From positions 41,748,001-41,812,000 of the forward strand of contig JAWZYU010000005.1 of NCBI GenBank assembly GCA_038380435.1: 64,000 bases of DNA, given 5' to 3'. The notes below the pieces were generated by a model, which did not search any database, was not told where the DNA came from, and saw nothing but the letters and a program-made list of their open reading frames with translations. Position numbers and translations under genes: made by a program. Shown in pieces: positions 43,581 through 54,019 of the stretch (positions are counted from its first letter, which is position 1; every line of letters starts with the position of its first letter). The DNA comes from Ryuthela nishihirai (Eukaryota; Arthropoda; Arachnida; Araneae; Heptathelidae).

Positions 43581-43740
43581 ATACAGCATTGCTCTGAGCT
43601 TGTTAATTAATTTTTGGAAATGCGCTTCCAACTAAGGTTTTTGATCAGTCATTTTTCCTAAATTCATTATTTATTCCACTCTATCAAGAGATAGACAGCA
43701 ATAGCTATCATTAATATCACAATTTTATGGGTTTTTACTG

Positions 43741-43933
43741 TCGTCCCGTGGCCGAGTGGTTAGCGTGCTTGGCTACTGATCTAAGCGACCTGGGTTCAAG
43801 TCCCGAGTAAGGCATGGGTGTTTGTGTTGTTTTCCTACTGAGGTAGTACACCTCAGACCTCCTACTATGGCGTATAAACTGACAAGCTCCTGTCAGACCT
43901 CTGTGGCAAGCAGCTGCTTGAGGGGGTATTTTT
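43741..43933 (+). mobile_element. SINE-short copy 4
   Basis: Starts TCGTCCCGTGGCCGAGTGG with box A TGGCCGAGTGGTTAGCGTGC and box B GGGTTCAAGTCCCG (43791). The body phrase TGACAAGCTCCTGTCAGACC (43879) and the end GCAAGCAGCTGCTTGAGGGG match copy 2 closely. The tail is T-rich (TATTTTTTTTAATAATTAAA). I see no convincing target duplication. It is adjacent to a Jockey-like relic on the opposite strand. Confidence 0.9.
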
Positions 43934-43959
43934 TTTAATAATTAAATTATCAGCAATAT

Positions 43960-44790
43960 CTCGCTTATCTTTTTGGAGTATACAATATGTATTTTGTTTT
44001 AGATAGATTTAAAGTTAGCTTATTTTAAACGGTTTTACAATATCTGTTAAATCATTTTAAGTCAGCAAGAGTTTTTGCTCTAAATATAATAGCTGTATTA
44101 TCTGCAAAACTTATCATTAATTCTTAAAGAGTAAAAATCGTTCATAAAACTGCAAAGAGACCCCTGAGTGACTCCCCGTTTTATTACCAACTCAAAAGTA
44201 AAAGTTACATTAATCTTCACAATTTGTGTTCTCTTTGGTAAATAACTTTCATGCCATTTGAGAGCATTTTTCCCTTATTCCAGTATATTTCAATTTATGT
44301 AATAAAATCTGTTGGGGAAACTGTTTTTTGTTATCTAAAAAAAGGTTATAAAATACGCTCATAAATATGCTTCGTATAACTTATGTAGCATCTTCTGTGT
44401 TGTTTTTCTCTCTGAAACCAAATTGCGCTTCCAAGAAAAAAAAGTATTATTTACTAGATTAGTCATTTTTCTAAAAGTTTTTTTTTTTTCGGAATGTTTC
44501 CATAGAGGAGTATAATAATATATAGGTCTGTAATTTCAAAGAGTATTTTTGTATATTGGAACCACTACTACATTTTTTAATATGTCAGGAAATACACCAA
44601 TTGTAAGCAATAATTTTTTTCTTCTTTAATCTGAGACGCTGGAATGCTAAGCCTTTTGATAGTTATAAAGTTACACCATTAACAAACACCTTTTTCGTAA
44701 TTGCTTTAGTTAACTCATCAATTCCTGAACTCTCATGAAATCATTAATCACATTAAAGATAATAAATCTCTTCTTCAGTAATTGGATATA
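43960..44790 (-). pseudogene. Jockey/CR1-group LINE reverse transcriptase relic
   Basis: Read on the minus strand, in changing frames: SSGIDELTKAIT near 44730 (the SPGxDGI motif before the RT), GVFPDILKNVVVVPIYK near 44590 (matching GxxPxxLKxAxVxPIYK), EAQFGFR near 44420 (ExQFGFR), LLHKLKYTGIR near 44290, then a QGS.LCSF.NDF stretch near 44150 and FADNTAIIFRAKTLADL near 44080, where the YADD box reads FADN. Every region needs frame changes, so it is an old dead copy. Jockey-group elements use the same target-primed mechanism as RTE but are a separate lineage. Confidence 0.72.
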
Positions 44791-44799
44791 TAAAAAATG

Positions 44800-47222
44800 G
44801 AATTGCTGTTTCTAGTAATATATACTGCCTGGCCAAAACATTACTGCATCGTGCACAAAGTGCCATGAAATATGCCAAATTATGCAAACTTACTTACTAC
44901 TTAAGTATTCTACATCGCTACGTAAAAGTCAAAAGTGCTGGTAAAAAAGCTCATATGACTGGCTTTTCTCGATTCGTATTTGGAATTTGTATCGTTTGAA
45001 ATGAGTTTAAACAACTCATTTCAAGTTCGAACCTGTATTCTATTATAGGTAATGTTTGAATAGGAAAAGCGGGATACTACAGTCTTGTAATGTCAGTGCA
45101 TTTAAAAAATATTGATAATGCTTGTCGCGATAGTGATTTAATTATGTTCACTCAATAGTAATTCATGAATATGGGAGAAAATGAAACGTGCACAATTCTG
45201 CGTTACTAATTTGTTCCATTAAGAGCAAAAGTTTCGTCACAAACTTAATAACTGGCAATCACTTACGATGTTGGCCAGTGCCTGACACATTTCATTTACA
45301 AGAACTGTGTTGACATAGTTGAAAGCTGATTATTATACACGAAAAGATTTCCAAGATGCATTTCGTGTATTTTTACTTTAATGGTATAATAAAAGAAATT
45401 GCATTTGTGCAGACCCGGTTGTTAATAAATTTAAATCGGAGCACTGCCTGTAGTTCATTTTCAAATATATTAACTCTTAATACATAGCTTTCAAGTTTAA
45501 AATTTCCAAACTTTTCGTATGCTTCTATTACACTCTAAGAACTATTCAATGCATCTATTGACATGTATTTGAATGTAGCTCAATACAGTTGATGCCCGCT
45601 TAAGTCCTAAATTCGTTCTTTAAACCCTGAAAGTGAAATGTATTACAAATATATTTTTCATAGTATACTGACTGGGGATACCCTTCACGAATTGTATTAA
45701 TAGTTTAACCTACTTGTCCGCAGAATATGGTTTTAATTGTTATGTGTGTTTTCTATTATGCCTATAATAGTAATAAAATTATCTCTAGTTATTACGGTAA
45801 TGATGAGAACAGTAAAACAGTCAAGAAGATGTGAATCAGTTCAAGAAATGTGCATCAGGTCAATTAGGTTTGGTAGTATCTGAATGCGAAAGGGCATGAT
45901 TATGTTAACTGGTCGAACAATACCACATAAAATATACATGTATAGTTTAGAATATGAAAGCTGTATATAAGAAAGTAAAGGAAAAAGAAGGATTTCCTCC
46001 CCGTTTTCCAAAAATTTGCTCAAAAGATTACATCTACCTTCGACGAATCGTTGATGCCGCTTGTATCTTCAGTGACAACTATTGATAAATGGTGGCAATC
46101 AGTCATAGAACAGTCTGCCTCTATCGATTAGTTAGAAAGTATGAAACATAAGGCAATGCTATGAAGTAGTCAGTTAAGCAGCTTTCATGCAAGAAATTGC
46201 TGGTTGAATATTGAAAATGGGATTTCTCATTTCGCCGTAGCCAAAAAGAGCTTTAGCCTGATCTCCTTCCTCCCCACCCCCTCTATCCGTTCAGTGGTTG
46301 CATTATTAATGTTTACCCTTGAAAAAGAGTTTATTTGCTTATAGACTAAGTTAGTACAAAGCTGCCCGTACCTTATATTAGTTACTTCAACTGAGGAGCA
46401 GAAGGACCGAATTTCTAATACGTCAGAGAGAATACGTTCATGGCTTATGTCTTGTGTTCCTCATAGATCTTCTCAATGAAATAACCACATTTCAGTTTTC
46501 AATGACAAGTGGGCTGCCTAAGGGGACGATTATTAGTTACAATGCCAAGACAATGGGAAATTTTCTGCTACGTCAGTGGAAAGCCAAAGTAGAAACTCGT
46601 TCTCTTGGAGAATGAGACTAAAGGTAAATCAAAGATCTAAATCAGGTCTAAATCTGATATTTCAACAATATCTGTTTTTTTTACGAAACTTTTTAAGGAG
46701 AAGTAAAGCTATCGTTAAAAATTCTAGTTGCCATAATTTTTAATTGCTGAACGAATAATGTTGAAATTCAAGGTTTAGATAAACTTGATTTCTGTATTTA
46801 ATTTACGCAGTCCGTGAAATACTTTATTCATCAGTACAACGAATTTCCAATTGACCTTCCATTGACAAAACGTGAAGATTTTACCTAGGCACTGTGTGTT
46901 AAATTTACTTCCAATAACATTTGCCATTTATAATTAAGTGATTTTGTTAATTTGTTTTCAGTAAAGTATATAAATACTAATGTTATTTATAGTGGTCGTT
47001 TGACATTTCAACGGTATTTTTTATTTGTTTATCTGTTTCTGTATGCATAAAACATTTGTGTGGCTTGAAGGCCTAAAATGGCATCGAAGGATATAATGAT
47101 AGAGAGAAACGTAATAGGTAAAAATATGTTAAGAAAGCAGTGTTTCAGACTGAAAGGAAAACAGAGACCCCCTCCCCCACGAAGCGAATCTGCCGTAATT
47201 TCACTGCCTCTCCATCATTATT
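44800..47222. other. AT-rich interval without recognised genes
   Basis: Nothing coding is supported over about 2.4 kb. TATACTGCCTGGCCAAAACA (44820) resembles a Tc1-type terminus, but no matching opposite end was found. Small frames here have no recognisable motifs. Confidence 0.5.
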
Positions 47223-47224
47223 TG

Positions 47225-47520
47225 AGGCAGAGGTTGGCTCAGTCGATAATGCGCCAGGCTCGTAATCTGATATCCCCAGGTTCTAGTTCCAACTATGGCA
47301 CCATTAAAATTTATCTCCACTACCTGCCCTCGTTGAGAACGACAACAAAACAGATTGACGTGTGACAGAAGACGGGCTCTCGTTGAGAAAGGGGACACCG
47401 ATAGATTTGGAAGTCTGCTAGATGGGATGTTGAGCCGTGGAACCATGTGCAGGAGAGCCATACCCGGTACACGTTAAAGAACACAACCCCACCTTCTCTC
47501 TTCTCCGCAGTAGGGTCCAT
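47225..47520 (+). mobile_element. SINE-long copy 5, rearranged and truncated
   Basis: Head with box A TGGCTCAGTCGATAATGCGC (47234) and box B-like GGTTCTAGTTCC. Inside, CTCGTTGAGAA appears twice (47330 and 47378) bracketing a foreign-looking segment. It then continues with GGGGACACCGATAGATTTGG, GATGGGATGTTGAGCCGTGG (47423) and GAGAGCCATACCCGGTACAC. The end of the body is missing. Confidence 0.8.
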
Positions 47521-47594
47521 CCAAGTCTACCAGGGAGAGAACGTGCTGTGGCAAGATTGAAAATACATGTACGATTACTTGTTTGTGTGTGGTA

Positions 47595-48109
47595 TACGAG
47601 ATGTGGCAAAAATGAAATGAGACTGGATGTATAGTAATACCACTTTACAAATCAAACGGATTCAACATCTGTTTAAATTTTTTTTCCTGGTTTTAACAAC
47701 AGCTCGCTTATGGTGAATAGTGTCCGTGTTAAGCCCATTTTTATAAGACATATCGCCCTTGCTGGAAACAATGTGTTCATCACAACAAGGCTCTCATTGA
47801 GCATTATCAGTGAAGCACTTTTGGCCCAGTGCCAAATCACAAAGATGGAGAAACCAACCTTTTAAAGTTTTATGAAAGGAACCCATATTGACGACGTGAA
47901 GCACATGACGAGGCATACGAAAGAGCATCTAAAAGCATTCCCAAAGAAATCCAAAAATGTTTCGAAGCTCGGAAGACGGAAATGGAGAAGGGAATTAAGG
48001 CCAAAAGAATACTTTGACGGCGACAAACTTTGATTTCTGTAATTTAGTCTTTGTTTTTAACAATAAATATTTTATTGATGTAGTCTTGTTTTTTTTGTCA
48101 CACCTCATA
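47595..48109 (+). mobile_element. Mariner-like element, internally deleted
   Basis: Inverted termini TACGAGATGTGGCAAAAATG (47595) and, reversed, TATGAGGTGTGACAAAAAAA (48109), each beginning with TA. About 515 bp. The last part of a mariner transposase gene remains (HTKEHLKAFPKKSKNVSKLG, then WRRELRPKEYFDGDKL and a stop near 48030), matching the usual EYFEGDK end of mariner proteins. The catalytic domain is deleted. Confidence 0.82.
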
Positions 48110-48878
48110 TTTTGTAGAAAAAGCGCTCAGTTGGCAAGTATAGGATACGGCTAGTTTGACAGCTGTAAAGCAGTATTTAATGGCACCATATTGGACCACA
48201 ATATAACAATGCAACGATGTTAGTTGACAGAACTATTATACTTGTGTATTTCATGTAAAAAAATATCTATATCTGTTAATATTACGTTCCTTGTCATTGT
48301 CAATGGACATTTGTCGTAGAGTATCAAATTTAATTTCATTTCCTTTTATATGTAATCGTAGAAATAATAAAGTGAAGTAATGACAATGTTCAAGTTGAGT
48401 TCCGAGCAATATTTGTGCTAAAACTTGAAACGCAGACATGAACAGATATGAGATAGCCAAAAAAATTTCATAGATCAGCAGCAACAACATCTTAGTTAAG
48501 GCCGAACTCATCTATAGCATAAACAGTCTTATTTTAACTTCCAAATTTTTCTTGTAATTGCAAACAAAAATCAGTAAAATTAAGAACTTTTCTAATTTCA
48601 ACCTTTTAATCAGCCTTTAATAATTAAAAGTAAATACCATTCAGCCTCTTTTTTTAAAAAAGCCCTCCCCTTATTCATTAATCATTCAGCCAATTATTAA
48701 TTAATTGCACGTGACATTTACAATGATAATGAAATTTTGGTTTTGAATTATTTTTTTCAGTTTTTTAGGGCAAAAATAGAATCGTCGACTGAAAATTTCA
48801 ATTCAACGAAAAAAAAACGTCAAAATTCTTTAACCATTATTTAAAAATCGGTATATCTTGATTTCTCTATAAATCTAC
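48110..48878. other. AT-rich interval
   Basis: No gene or repeat is recognised between two mariner relics. Confidence 0.45.
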
Positions 48879-49019
48879 TACATGGCGTGATCATTTAATT
48901 CGTGGACAGAAGCAAAAAGTTACATTAAATATCATCCTCTGAATCTTCCTAGCATTTGTTTTTCTCAAAATACTCTCCCTTGCACTTCCACACATTTTTG
49001 CCATCGTTGTACCCATGCA

Positions 49020-49956
49020 TTAAAAGCGTTTTTGAAGCCATTTTTCGAAAGCTTGCGAAATGTCGTTGTGGCTCTGCAAGCTTCGTCGTCGGAGGCGAAA
49101 TGTTTCCCTTTCAAAGGGAAAGAGGAAAAAATCTCCGGGTGCTAGGTCCGTGGAATATGGAGGATGTGGCAGAACATCAGCACCTACGGCAGTGATCACT
49201 GGCTGCACAATATTAGCCATATGGGGCCTGGCGTTGTGGAGATGAAGCCATGCCATACCAGAAAGTACCGGGCGTTTTTCACGAATGGTACGCCGAAGTT
49301 TGGTTTTGAGAATCTTCGAGTAGGCTTCCTTATTCATGGTTGTCCCACGAGAGACAAAATGAGTAACGAGAACACTTCTGATGTCAAAAAACTCGAATCC
49401 TTTGTTTCCCAGCTGAACGAGAAACCCGAATTTTCTTGGGTCTCTGTGAATCGGGATGCCTCCATTGATTCGACTGTTGTTTTGGGATCGCAGTGAAAGA
49501 TCCAAGTTTCATCGCAAGTTACAATTCGACTCGTGAAGGTTCGACCCTGGCTTTCAAAGCGATTTCTCCTTGCACAGCTGTACCCTTTTTTGTTCTGGAG
49601 TCAAACTGCGCAGAATCCATTGAGCACAGATTCGTGACATTTTCAGATAGGTTTTTCACACTCACGTGAGCGCTTCTGTATGAAACTGACATTTTCACAG
49701 CCACTTCACGAAGTGTTACTCGTCTGTCTTCATTCAGGATTGCCAGGGCTTTTTCGATTTGCTCAGGAGTTATTGAGGAAGAAGGTTGGCCAGGTTTTGG
49801 GTCATCGACAACAGATTCGCATCCTTTGAATCGCTTATGCCACTTAAAAATGGCAGACCTACGAAGACAGTCATTACCATAGGCTTCACTCATTTCTTCA
49901 ACAGTCACAGCATAACTTAGGCCTCGCCTAATACAATAACGAAAGACATACCTCAT
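49020..49956 (-). pseudogene. Mariner transposase pseudogene
   Basis: Minus strand, starting at 49956. The N-terminal helix-turn-helix is well preserved in a 145-codon frame (EEMSEAYGNDCLRRSAIFKW, then DDPKPGQPSS). A frameshift near 49555 precedes the first catalytic Asp region (RIVTCDETWIFHCDPKT, about 49510). A second frame, 49020-49505, holds HNARPH, where the family has DNARPH, so the second catalytic Asp is replaced by His. LPHPPYSTDLAPGDFFLFP (49170) keeps the third Asp of the DD34D triad. Two frameshifts plus the lost Asp make it inactive. Confidence 0.9.
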
Positions 49957-50329
49957 TTATAGGGGTCCCGTAGGACCCGCCCCCCATGGGGAGAAAACTC
50001 GTACTCTGTCGTTAAGACACTACACGAGTGGCGATGAGAAGCCTGGAAGTAGAAGACTTAAGGTTTGTCTCAGAGGAGACCAGTCAAGACTTGGAGTATG
50101 GGTGGCATTAAAGGGGGTGTGGAGCACAACTTGGCTAGAAAAATATGGAAGTGAAAGAGCGAAAGCAGCTTCGGCCTCAAAGGAGTGAGTCCCGGAGCTG
50201 GTAGACGAGCCAGCCCATGTCCCTCAGGTGCGCCCTAACTCGAACGCTCCTGATGGACACTATCTCGCCTGCTACGTCTCTAAACGCTTGGGAGCTTCTA
50301 AGTTCGTTAGCGAACCCAAAAGACATACC
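49942..50329. mobile_element. GC-rich retroposon-like insertion with 11-bp target duplication
   Basis: The unit 49953-50318 interrupts the mariner just 5' of its transposase start. The flanks are an exact 11-bp repeat, AAAGACATACC (49942-49952 and 50319-50329). The unit is clearly GC-richer than its surroundings, has no tRNA-like boxes that I can find and no poly(A). Its first 85 bp (CCCGTAGGACCCGCC, then GACACTACACGAGTGGCGAT and CCTGGAAGT) reappear at 63416-63500 in a larger GC-rich block. It could be a SINE, a truncated LINE end or a 5'-UTR-derived piece; orientation is undetermined. Confidence 0.8.
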
Positions 50330-50532
50330 GCTGTTCCGTCAGAATTTCCGACATTCTGAACGAACGTCTATGACACGCAATTCGAATCACAGTCAACACA
50401 ACAGCAGTCGACACCAATTGACCTTGGCACTTCGTAGCGGTCACACAGTGCCATCTATTGTTAGTTTGGAAAAAGCGCTCTTCATATGAATACTTATGAC
50501 GTCAGTCCAGGAATTAAATTATCGCCCTCGTA

Positions 50533-51003
50533 TATAATTACGTTACGACAATGAAATTGGTTTCGTTTTATAGCTTTTCCGGATCTTTAAATTCTTTATA
50601 TAGTGAAATGTCAATATAATGAAATTGAGCGGGTGACCAAAATGTATTCATTGTACTGTATTCATTGTACTGACGAATAATGCGATTATATTAAAACGCA
50701 AAGTGACTTTTTTTTTCTCAAACATAATGGTGTACCGTAAACACTCCTATGCAATAATTAAAATTTAACAAATGATAAAGCAGGTAGATTGGAACTGCTT
50801 TGAAAAAACTTTTCGCTGATACAAGTGATAGCTAAGTAAGCACTGGGAGGAGTGCTATGGACCAATCCGCTGTGATGATGCACAGAACCGCCCAGACGTA
50901 GCAACTAATGTCCGACCCCGTCTTCTCGTGGTACAGGCCGTTAGTACCTTTCAAAAGATATACTTTTTCGTGGAAAGGAACGGAAGAGGAGACAGATTCA
51001 CCG
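50533..51003. other. Spacer without recognised features
   Basis: AT-rich at first, then less so toward 50880-51000. TTCATTGTACTG is tandemly repeated near 50648-50672. No gene. Confidence 0.4.
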
Positions 51004-51111
51004 GTACATATCATCAGCTGATGGATAATCCTGATCGGAGGCCATTGCAGGTTCCTGAACTCTATTCTACAGGCAACGTCAAATTCTGCATTGGAGGAAG
51101 TCGTGTGGAGC

Positions 51112-51456
51112 CTCTTTCGTAGTCGGTAGTGCACCAGGTTCGAGTCCCAGATGGGTCAGAGCTGATATTTTATCTTCGCAAAACTCCCCGCCCTGAAGAC
51201 AGTCAGTAGGGGACACCGATGGGCTTGGAAAGGCCACTGTCCGTTGGATGGGATGTTAAGCCGTGGTCCCATGTGTGAGAGCCATACCTGTGCACATTAA
51301 AGAACACTGGATGGACGACAGGAGGCTACCATCTGTCCCCCAACAGCTGTTTCAGTGGGAACCCTCCCCCAACCTTCTCTGAGTGTTCGTGGTCCATATG
51401 ACCTGGCCATTTAGCCCATGGTGTGCAAAAAAATGCCGCTCAGAGGTAAAACAAAC
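51112..51456 (+). mobile_element. SINE-long copy 6, inside RTE copy H
   Basis: The head is damaged (box A region TAGTCGGTAGTGC at 51121; box B GGTTCGAGTCCCAG intact). The body carries GGATGGGATGTTAAGCCGTG (51246) and the standard CAGAGGTAAAACAAACCAAT end. The interrupted LINE continues on both sides (GCATTGGAGGAAGTC before, TCCAGTGTAGATG after), which proves insertion into it. Confidence 0.85.
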
Positions 51457-51469
51457 CAATCCAGTGTAG

Positions 51470-53420
51470 ATGTCTTCAGATTTGAATAGTGAGAGAATAG
51501 GTCTTAAATCCATGTCTGCGATTAGGGGGCTGTTTGATGTCGGCATTCCGTTTCTCAATAAACATTGTTTCTTTAAACATCCCACTATCCATTTTCTAAC
51601 CATAAGCAGTTGGAATGTGAGGACTCTGCACAGAGATTATTCTCTTGATGTCCTCGCAAAAGAATTCCACCATTATAACTTACGTATTCGTGGCTTGCAA
51701 GAGACCAGATAAACAGATATGGTCAGATACTTAGAGATAATCTTTATCTTTTCAGGGAGGGAAGATATGAAGCATTAAAATTGAATCTCTACGTAGGTGT
51801 GCTTTTCTTCAGATTTGCTATTGATGGTCTAGTACAGGCATGGCCAACTGTTTTTGCCCGTGGGCCGGATTGGAAAAAAAAAATATTTTCACGGGCCGGA
51901 CGAAATATTAAAATTGAAAAATGTTAAACAAAACACTTATTTCTTTAAGTAAACAAAATTTTATTATGAAATTTGTTTATGAATAATTTTAAGTAAATCA
52001 ATACAACAAATTAACATAATAACTAATGCGACCTGTGAGGCGGTTTGCATCGCTTATTATTTTTTTAATATCTGGTTCTATACTTGTAGTAGCTATTCTT
52101 AACACAGCCTCCAAATGTAAATCATTCAATCTTGATAATAATTTTTGATAATAATAAGATTTTCTTTATAACGGAATGTTTTTTAAACAATATAGAAGTA
52201 TCGAGAATTCATTCGATTAATTACTAGAAGCTAAATGCTAATATTGAAAAATTGTTCGCGGGCCACATAAATTCATTACGCGGGCCGTATGTTGGCCATG
52301 CCTGGTCTAGTATATGAGTGCATTAGTGAAAGGTTTCTTACAGCAAAATTTCAAACGAATATTAAAGACTTGAATGTTATCTACTGTTATGCCCCCACTG
52401 AGGATGCCGATGAGGATGAGAAGGGTAGGTTTTACAGACAACTTCAGGATATTTTGAATTCTGTCAAGAAATGAAATATTACCCTTGTTCTAGGTGACTT
52501 AAATGCCAAAGTTGGTACTGACTCTGATCTTTGGGGAGGGATATAATAGGCCCTTGTGACATTAGTAGCTGCAATGGCAACGGGCTACAAATATATCCTA
52601 CAAGTAAGTAAAATAAATGATTTCAGAATAGCTGACACTTATTACAAACATTGCGACATACATAAGCATACGTGGGATTCACCAGATGGGCTGCATAAGA
52701 ATATGGTTAATTATATATTAACAGCAAATGGGCTTGTTCTGTTAGGAATACCAGGCCATTTAGGGGAGCTGAAATTGGATCTGACCATTACCTTGTTAAA
52801 GTGTCTTGCAACTTAAAGTTAAAAAGGTTGTGCTAAGGTTAAAAAAAGTTTGCTTAATACTGAAGTTGAGGAAGAATGGGACCGTTTTAAACAGGCTTTT
52901 CTTGAAAGAAACTAACAGTACTCTTTTAGTAAAAAGGGTGGCAGAATGTTTTGAGTGACAAAGCACTTGACCTTATTTCGGAAAGAAAGAACTGCAGGAA
53001 TCTTCCTAATACCCTGAGTACTAGCAGAAAACATTACAAAAAAACTTAACATGTAAAAGATCAGTTAGTAGCTGATAAGATCCTTGGCTAGATTTCTTGG
53101 TCGACAAAGCCGAGGAAGCAGACAGCACAATAGTAGAGAGCTGTAGGATATAATTGGTATTTTGTGTAGTAAAAATTTGACAGGTATACGGGGATTGAAA
53201 GATAAATAAGGTCATAAAAGGTCGATTCTTTCATGGCTAGGTGGGCTGAGAATTTCAGTGATGTTCTAAATAATGTGATTAGTTCTACTCCCATTGTTTG
53301 AAATGATGATCGATACATTACTGGCTTTAATGTTGGCCCTACAACACAGTCTGAAGTTATTTTAGTTGTTTATAAACTTTACATAAATCCCCAGGAGTAT
53401 ATGAAATTACCACGACGGAA
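51470..53420 (+). pseudogene. Endonuclease and linker pseudogene of RTE copy H
   Basis: Fragments: ISSWNVRTLHRDYSLDVLAK (51603), LRIRGLQETR (51683; active-site Glu kept), ERFLTAKFQTNIKDLNVIYC (52328) and YAPTEDADEDEKGRFY (52388) after the hAT insertion, then MVNYILTANG (52702) and a decayed linker to about 53420. The LGDFNAKVG region survives as a DLNAKVGTDSDLWGG-type phrase around 52500, after an in-frame TGA at 52472-52474. No RT catalytic core is present in this copy. Confidence 0.82.
51835..52304. mobile_element. hAT-superfamily MITE with 8-bp target duplication
   Basis: A 470-bp element with 14-bp perfect inverted termini CAGGCATGGCCAAC, flanked by an exact 8-bp duplication GTCTAGTA (51827-51834 and 52305-52312), diagnostic of hAT-type transposition. 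Subterminal GGGCCGGA and GCGGGCC words near both ends are characteristic of this MITE type. No transposase is encoded. It sits in the endonuclease region of RTE copy H, so it is younger than that copy. Confidence 0.95.
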
Positions 53421-53473
53421 ATGTTATAGCTGAGAATGTTTCGATTACCACAAGGATGACTGAAATTTTGAAT

Positions 53474-53862
53474 TTTGTTGGATTGTTTTACCTCTGAGCG
53501 GCACTTTTTTGCACACCGTGGGCTAAAATGGCCAGGTCACAAGGACCCCAAAGGCTCGGAGAAGGTTGATGGAGGGGACCCACTGGAACAGCTTTTGGGA
53601 GACAGGTGGTAGCCTCCCGTCAAAGCCATCCAGTGTGTTCTTTAACGTGCACAGGGTATGGCTCTCCCGCACACGGGGCCACGACTTAACGTCCCATCCC
53701 ACGGACGGCGGCATTTCCAAGCCCATCAGTGTCCCTTATTGACCGTGGGCAGGGAGGGAAGTTTTGCGGAGATAAATCTCAATGTTGACCCAGCTGGAAC
53801 TCGAACCTGGGAACTACATATTACAAGCCTGGCACGCTACCAACTGAGCCACCCCCACCCCA
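53474..53862 (-). mobile_element. SINE-long copy 7, inside RTE copy H
   Basis: Minus-strand copy. The 3' end is at the left (GTTTTACCTCTGAGCGGCAC, 53485), the body is antisense (CACGACTTAACGTCCCATCC, 53681) and the head at the right has antisense box B GGAACTCGAACCTGG (53798) and box A CGCTACCAACTGAGCCA (53835). It is close to the family consensus and probably young. It separates two parts of the RTE copy with loss of some LINE sequence, and no target duplication is evident. Confidence 0.88.
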
Positions 53863-54019
53863 ACGTTGATCGCAGTTCTTGTGATAACTATAGGGGTATC
53901 AGCCTACTTTCTGTTTCAGGTAAAATTATTTGCATGATTGTGCTTAATAGAATTAAGAATCTGGTTCATGGATTTTTTTCCTCTACAAACATACACTGAA
54001 CTAATTCGGTAGATGGACA

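Larger units (their letters stand above)
48879..50532 (-). mobile_element. Mariner element, near complete, carrying a 366-bp insertion
   Basis: Termini: left TACATGGCGTGATCATTTAA (48879), and the reverse complement of the right end TACGAGGGCGATAATTTAAT, both followed by a TTC(G/C)TGGAC-type word. Without the insertion at 49953-50318 the element is about 1.29 kb, the standard mariner size. The transposase gene is on the minus strand, preceded by roughly 200 bp of 5' leader (50330-50532). Confidence 0.88.
51004..53967 (+). mobile_element. RTE-like LINE, copy H, broken by three insertions
   Basis: Plus-strand copy running from the 5' UTR (CAGCTGATGGATAATCCTGA, 51015) through the endonuclease and linker to the start of the RT (GATCGCAGTTCTTGTGATAA, 53868, then GTGCTTAATAGAATTAAGAA to 53967), where it is cut off. 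It is interrupted by SINE-long copy 6 (51112-51456), an hAT MITE (51835-52304) and a minus-strand SINE-long copy 7 (53474-53862). Near the last one some element sequence is missing. Confidence 0.85.
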
